NCBI RefSeq assembly: GCF_011297335.1
Contig: NZ_JAAOTJ010000014.1
Span: forward strand, 1 to 64,000
DNA: 64,000 nucleotides
Direction of reading: 5' to 3'
Origin: Catellatospora methionotrophica
GTDB lineage: Bacteria; Actinomycetota; Actinomycetes; Mycobacteriales; Micromonosporaceae
A program made the translations under genes and the position numbers. How positions within the stretch are numbered: the first letter of the stretch is position 1; every line of letters starts with the position of its first letter. A model generated the notes under the pieces. It was not told the DNA's origin and did not search any database. It saw only the letters and a list, made by a program, of their open reading frames with translations. Positions 61,099-64,000 of the stretch are shown one piece after another.

Positions 61099-62228
61099 GC
61101 GGCGGCCCTCGGCAGCGACGCCGACAGCAGCCACCCGGCGTCGGCCGGGCCCGCCCGCAGGCTGCCGCCCAGCACCTCGACCCGCTCGCGCAGGCCGACC
61201 AGCCCGTGCCCGCCACCGGCCGTGCCCGGCGACGCCGGCCCGCCGAAGTCGTGCAGGTCGAACACGACATGGTCACCGCCGAGCCGGATCGACAGGCGCG
61301 CCCGCGCGGCGGTGCCCGCGTGCCGGGCCACGTTGGCCAGGCCCTCCTGGGTCAGGCGCAGCAGTGCCAGCGCCGTACGCGCGTCCAGCCGGACCACCTC
61401 AGGGTCGATGTCGGCCCGCACGTCGAGCCCGATGCCGTTGCTGCGCTCGACCGCCGCCCGCAGGGCCACCGGCAGGCCCTGCGGTTCCACGAAGAACACC
61501 TGCTGGGCGGTGCCCGGATCACGCAGCACGGCGACCAGCTTGCGCAGGTCGGCCAGGGCGCTGGTGCCCGTGGTGTGCACATCGTCGAGCACCTGGCGCA
61601 CCCGTGGATCGTCCACCGCCAGCACGTCGCGGGCGACCGCGACCCGCAGCACGATCGAGGCGACGTGATGCGCCACCAGGTCGTGCAGCTCGCGGGCGAT
61701 GCTGGTGCGCTCGTCGGCGCGTACCCTCGTCTGCTCCTGCGCCGCGACGGCGGCGGCCTGCCGGTTGAGCTCACCCAGCGCCCGCAGGTGCAGCCCCAGC
61801 AGTAGCGGCGCGGCCACCGCGGCGGCCGCACCGTAGAACACGGTCTGCGGGGTCGCGATGAACTCGATCCGGTCCGACACGACGTGCGCGGCCAGGCCGA
61901 GGACGAGACCCGCCCACACCCGCCAGCCGCCCCGGCGCGCGCCCAGCTCGAACATCGCCCAGGCCAGCCCCACCGTCGGCACCGAGTCGTCGTCGCCGCC
62001 GGCGAAGCAGCCCACCACCAGGGCCGCGGCCGCGCTGAGCACGGCGGCGAACGGCCACCGCACCCCGAGATACCCGAACAGCAGCACACCGATCGCCAGG
62101 CCCAGGTCGACGGCGCCCATAGACCGGCCCTCCGGCGTCAGCGTGAGGTAGCCGACGCCGGTCAGGACCACGGCGGTGAGGCGGACCGCGGCGTACCGCT
62201 GTTCGAAAAGCCGCCCCACCCACAGCAT
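61095..62228 (-). CDS. DesK/NarL-type sensor histidine kinase
   Basis: 377 aa from the ATG at 62228. There are about five N-terminal helices (residues about 12-150), then the HisKA_3 box RTSIARELHDLVAHHVASIV and HATPase_c domain ending GGGHGLVGLRERVEVLGG. TAGGAT lies seven bases before this ATG; the ATG nine bases upstream is less likely. It follows a membrane-protein gene with ten bases between, so the two may be read together or from the leaderless promoter. Confidence 0.9.
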   Translation of the reverse strand: MLWVGRLFEQRYAAVRLTAVVLTGVGYLTLTPEGRSMGAVDLGLAIGVLLFGYLGVRWPFAAVLSAAAALVVGCFAGGDDDSVPTVGLAWAMFELGARRGGWRVWAGLVLGLAAHVVSDRIEFIATPQTVFYGAAAAVAAPLLLGLHLRALGELNRQAAAVAAQEQTRVRADERTSIARELHDLVAHHVASIVLRVAVARDVLAVDDPRVRQVLDDVHTTGTSALADLRKLVAVLRDPGTAQQVFFVEPQGLPVALRAAVERSNGIGLDVRADIDPEVVRLDARTALALLRLTQEGLANVARHAGTAARARLSIRLGGDHVVFDLHDFGGPASPGTAGGGHGLVGLRERVEVLGGSLRAGPADAGWLLSASLPRAAA

Positions 62229-62235
62229 GGCGGCC

Positions 62236-62241
62236 ATCCTA
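62236..62241 (-). promoter_or_regulatory. -10 element of leaderless kinase gene
   Basis: TAGGAT read leftward, seven bases before the ATG at 62228; it overlaps the stop of the upstream membrane-protein gene. Confidence 0.5.
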
Positions 62242-63210
62242 ACCGGACACCGGAACCCGTGACGGCCCCGCGACCATGCCCCCGGCCGGGGCGACCGCGA
62301 GCACACCCGCCACGGCGGTCACCGCCAGCAGCCCGCCCGCCACCGCCAGCGTCAGCGCGTCCGGGGCGAGCAGCGGCTGACCGCGCAGCGCCTGCCAGGT
62401 CACCAGCACGAGCAGCCCCGCGTACGCGAACGAGAAAACCACCACCAGCCGGGTGCGCCGCACCACGTCGCCGACCAGCGCCGGCACCAGCATCGCGAAC
62501 AGCAGCACCGCCTGCAGCCCGTGCATGCCGACGAAGTGCCCGATCCGCAGATCGCCGCCGGTGGTGCTCCAGCCCGTCAGCGGCATGCCGGGCCCGCCGT
62601 CGCTCACCCCGACCGCGTGCGCGCCCATCAGCGTTTCGACGCCCTGCTCGTCGAGCGCCAGCTGCTCCGCCGTGGGCACCACCATGGTGAACCCCTGCAG
62701 CAGCCCGAGCAGCAGCAGGACCATGCCCAGCCGGACGGCCCAGGTGCTCGTCCGGTCCGGCATGCCGCCGCGCCACAGCAGTACCGCCAGCACGGCGGTG
62801 GCGACCCACAGCACCGCGATCGTCGCACCCATGGCGTTCCACAGCGCCTCGTCCAGCGGCGTCGCCTCGTTGTAGTGGCTGGCCCTGCCGCGCGCGGCCT
62901 GGAACACGATGATCCCGACCTCCAGCACCGACATGACCACGATGACGTACGCCGCCCAGCGGGCGGTTCGGCGTCCGCGCCGCAGGTGGCCGATCATCCA
63001 GGCCAGGCTGAGGCCGTAGGCGATGAACGAGCTGGCGAACTTCGCCGGTTTGAGCCAGGTGGGCTGCCCGCCGACGGTGCGCCCGTCGGCGACCAGGCCG
63101 ACGACGGCGACGAGCAGCAGGACACCCATGACGGCGGACAGCCAGGTGAGGGCGCGGCTGCCGTGCAGGGCCGTGCGCAGGACGGCGGTGGTGCGCGAGA
63201 AAGGTTTCAT
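62239..63210 (-). CDS. Membrane protein, eight to nine helices
   Basis: 323 aa. Hydrophobic helices run from about residue 20 to 310 with a central outer loop (about 185-225, VETLMGAHAVGVSDGGPGMP). A conserved-looking GRASHYNEATPLDEALWN block and GHFVGMHGLQAVLLF carry histidines that could bind metal or haem. No family is named with confidence. It lies just upstream of the third two-component pair and may be part of its signal path. Confidence 0.78.
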   Translation of the reverse strand: MKPFSRTTAVLRTALHGSRALTWLSAVMGVLLLVAVVGLVADGRTVGGQPTWLKPAKFASSFIAYGLSLAWMIGHLRRGRRTARWAAYVIVVMSVLEVGIIVFQAARGRASHYNEATPLDEALWNAMGATIAVLWVATAVLAVLLWRGGMPDRTSTWAVRLGMVLLLLGLLQGFTMVVPTAEQLALDEQGVETLMGAHAVGVSDGGPGMPLTGWSTTGGDLRIGHFVGMHGLQAVLLFAMLVPALVGDVVRRTRLVVVFSFAYAGLLVLVTWQALRGQPLLAPDALTLAVAGGLLAVTAVAGVLAVAPAGGMVAGPSRVPVSG

Positions 63211-63279
63211 GCCCTCGACACTCGCGGCACCGGCGGCCCGAAACCTCCTGCTCCGAGCCCGGACCGTCCTCCTGCCACT

Positions 63280-63313
63280 GGCCGGGCCTCCTGCTGTCGG
63301 AGGAGGCCCGGCC
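63280..63313. terminator. Terminator of the 55-aa gene
   Basis: Perfect 12-bp stem GGCCGGGCCTCC (63280-63291) / GGAGGCCCGGCC (63302-63313), loop of 10, just after the leftward stop at 63328. Confidence 0.75.
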
Positions 63314-63327
63314 GCCTGACGCCTCGG

Positions 63328-63495
63328 TCAGCCGGGGTGCTTGTGCGCGCGACACAGCGGAGCGGTCGGCTGGCCGCAGTTGCCACACCACGTCAACGGC
63401 GCGTCCCCGGCGGTCCGGGACACCGGTCGGCGGCACATCAGCAGACCGCAGAGCACGCCGATGACCATTCCGGCGATGAGATCGAGCACGTGCAT
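63328..63495 (-). CDS. 55-residue membrane/zinc-ribbon protein
   Basis: 55 aa: a single N-terminal helix (residues about 3-20) followed by a short cysteine segment (CGNCG at 37-41 and Cys48) and a His-containing end (HKHPG). GGAGG lies before the ATG at 63495 (GGAGGTGGTC), an excellent Shine-Dalgarno, and the gene is closed by a strong terminator. This looks like a small membrane-anchored zinc finger. It is easily missed by automatic calling because of its length. Confidence 0.65.
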   Translation of the reverse strand: MHVLDLIAGMVIGVLCGLLMCRRPVSRTAGDAPLTWCGNCGQPTAPLCRAHKHPG

Positions 63496-63664
63496 GACCA
63501 CCTCCGTGGGATTCGGATGCCGGGTCGGGACGGGGTGCGAGCCATGGGGCCCGACCCCGCACCGTCGAGCTTCGGCCCGGTTCCGCCGGTAAGACAGGTG
63601 TCACCGGGGCGACACGTCATGGGGACACGCGATTGTCACCATGCGCCGTCGGGGCCGTCGCGGG

Positions 63665-63670
63665 CATACT
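63665..63670 (+). promoter_or_regulatory. -10-like element before the XRE gene
   Basis: CATACT, six bases before the ATG at 63677, with no Shine-Dalgarno. Confidence 0.35.
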
Positions 63671-63676
63671 GGCCTG

Positions 63677-64000
63677 ATGGACGAAGGTGCGGCCGACGTC
63701 GATAACCGGCCGGGATGGGCGAGGCGGCTGCGCGCTGAGCGGCTGGGCCGCGGCTGGTCACAAGCCGATGCCGTACGAGCGCTGCGAGCGCACGCCGACC
63801 GGCCCCTGCCCGAACCGTCCAGCCTGATGCGCAACTGGAAGCGTTGGGAGGCGGGTGGCACCGAGCCTGACAGCTTCCACAAGGCACTGATCGCCCAGAC
63901 GTTCGGGACGGTGACCGGGGCGTTCTTCCCACGCCCGCATCGCAACGACGACAATACCGGTGTTCTCGGGACCGCCGGTATGGACACCCACGAACTGCTG
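63677..64000 (+). CDS. XRE-family regulator, cut by the window end
   Basis: At least 108 aa, running off the right edge. The N-terminal HTH is WARRLRAERLGRGWSQADAVRALRAHA, then LMRNWKRWEAGGTEPD, FHKALIAQTFG, the form common in actinobacterial XRE regulators with large C-terminal TPR-like domains. The ATG at 63677 has CATACT six bases upstream. The rest of the protein is outside the window. Confidence 0.85.
   Translation, partial: MDEGAADVDNRPGWARRLRAERLGRGWSQADAVRALRAHADRPLPEPSSLMRNWKRWEAGGTEPDSFHKALIAQTFGTVTGAFFPRPHRNDDNTGVLGTAGMDTHELL

Overview
The window is one contiguous stretch of very GC-rich chromosomal DNA with tightly packed genes and GTG starts. It carries several DesK/NarL two-component pairs, a complete conservon (cvnABCD), a dnaK-grpE-dnaJ operon and secreted multidomain glycosidases with FG-GAP/VCBS tails. 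This combination points to a filamentous actinomycete, most likely of the Micromonosporaceae (Catellatospora- or Actinoplanes-like); that placement is inference from gene content. No rRNA, tRNA, CRISPR array, phage cluster or insertion sequence was found.

Layout. 0-11 kb is envelope and secretion: a lipoprotein, a PLP enzyme, an M23 peptidase with VCBS repeats tail-to-tail with a GH172-like (DUF2961) protein carrying the same repeats, a PAP2 phosphatase, an M15-like peptidase, a DUF4142 protein and a DUF1023 hydrolase. 11-18.3 kb holds two DesK/NarL two-component systems around an LPXTG-anchored phytase-like esterase and a DUF2306 membrane protein. 18.3-25.3 kb holds an SDR/AraC divergent pair, a divergent SRPBCC/TetR pair sharing one operator, and a Tat-exported GH127. 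25.3-28.3 kb is a membrane-anchored double-HTH regulator with a small membrane protein, followed by a 743-bp gene-free interval unusually rich in perfect stem-loops. 28.3-40 kb is a run of small metabolic, regulatory and unknown genes (MFS, pterin dehydratase-VOC fusion, DUF4419, hydrolases, TetR-arginase, PadR with its membrane partner, LysR with a divergent hydrolase). 40-47 kb is a chaperone operon read leftward: dnaK-grpE-dnaJ(CbpA type)-cbpM-like-clpB-thioredoxin. 47.3-52 kb holds a divergent prs paralogue and the conservon. 52-55.3 kb is a GH3 enzyme with two discoidin domains. 55.4-64 kb is small genes, a third DesK/NarL pair, a 55-residue membrane/zinc-ribbon protein and the start of an XRE regulator cut by the window edge.

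How it works together. Three secreted glycosidases (GH172-, GH127- and GH3-type) suggest use of arabinose-containing or other plant polysaccharides. GH127 and GH3 each have a perfect LacI-type palindrome upstream, but no LacI gene is present here. The chaperone operon is a self-contained disaggregation set (DnaK, GrpE, J-protein, ClpB, thioredoxin), with a TGTACA-centred dyad in place of a recognisable CIRCE or HAIR element. About twenty genes have TANNNT (one CANNNT) ending 6-8 nt before the start codon with no Shine-Dalgarno sequence, the signature of leaderless transcripts; four of these promoters coincide with or abut palindromes or repeats, allowing specific regulation models to be proposed.
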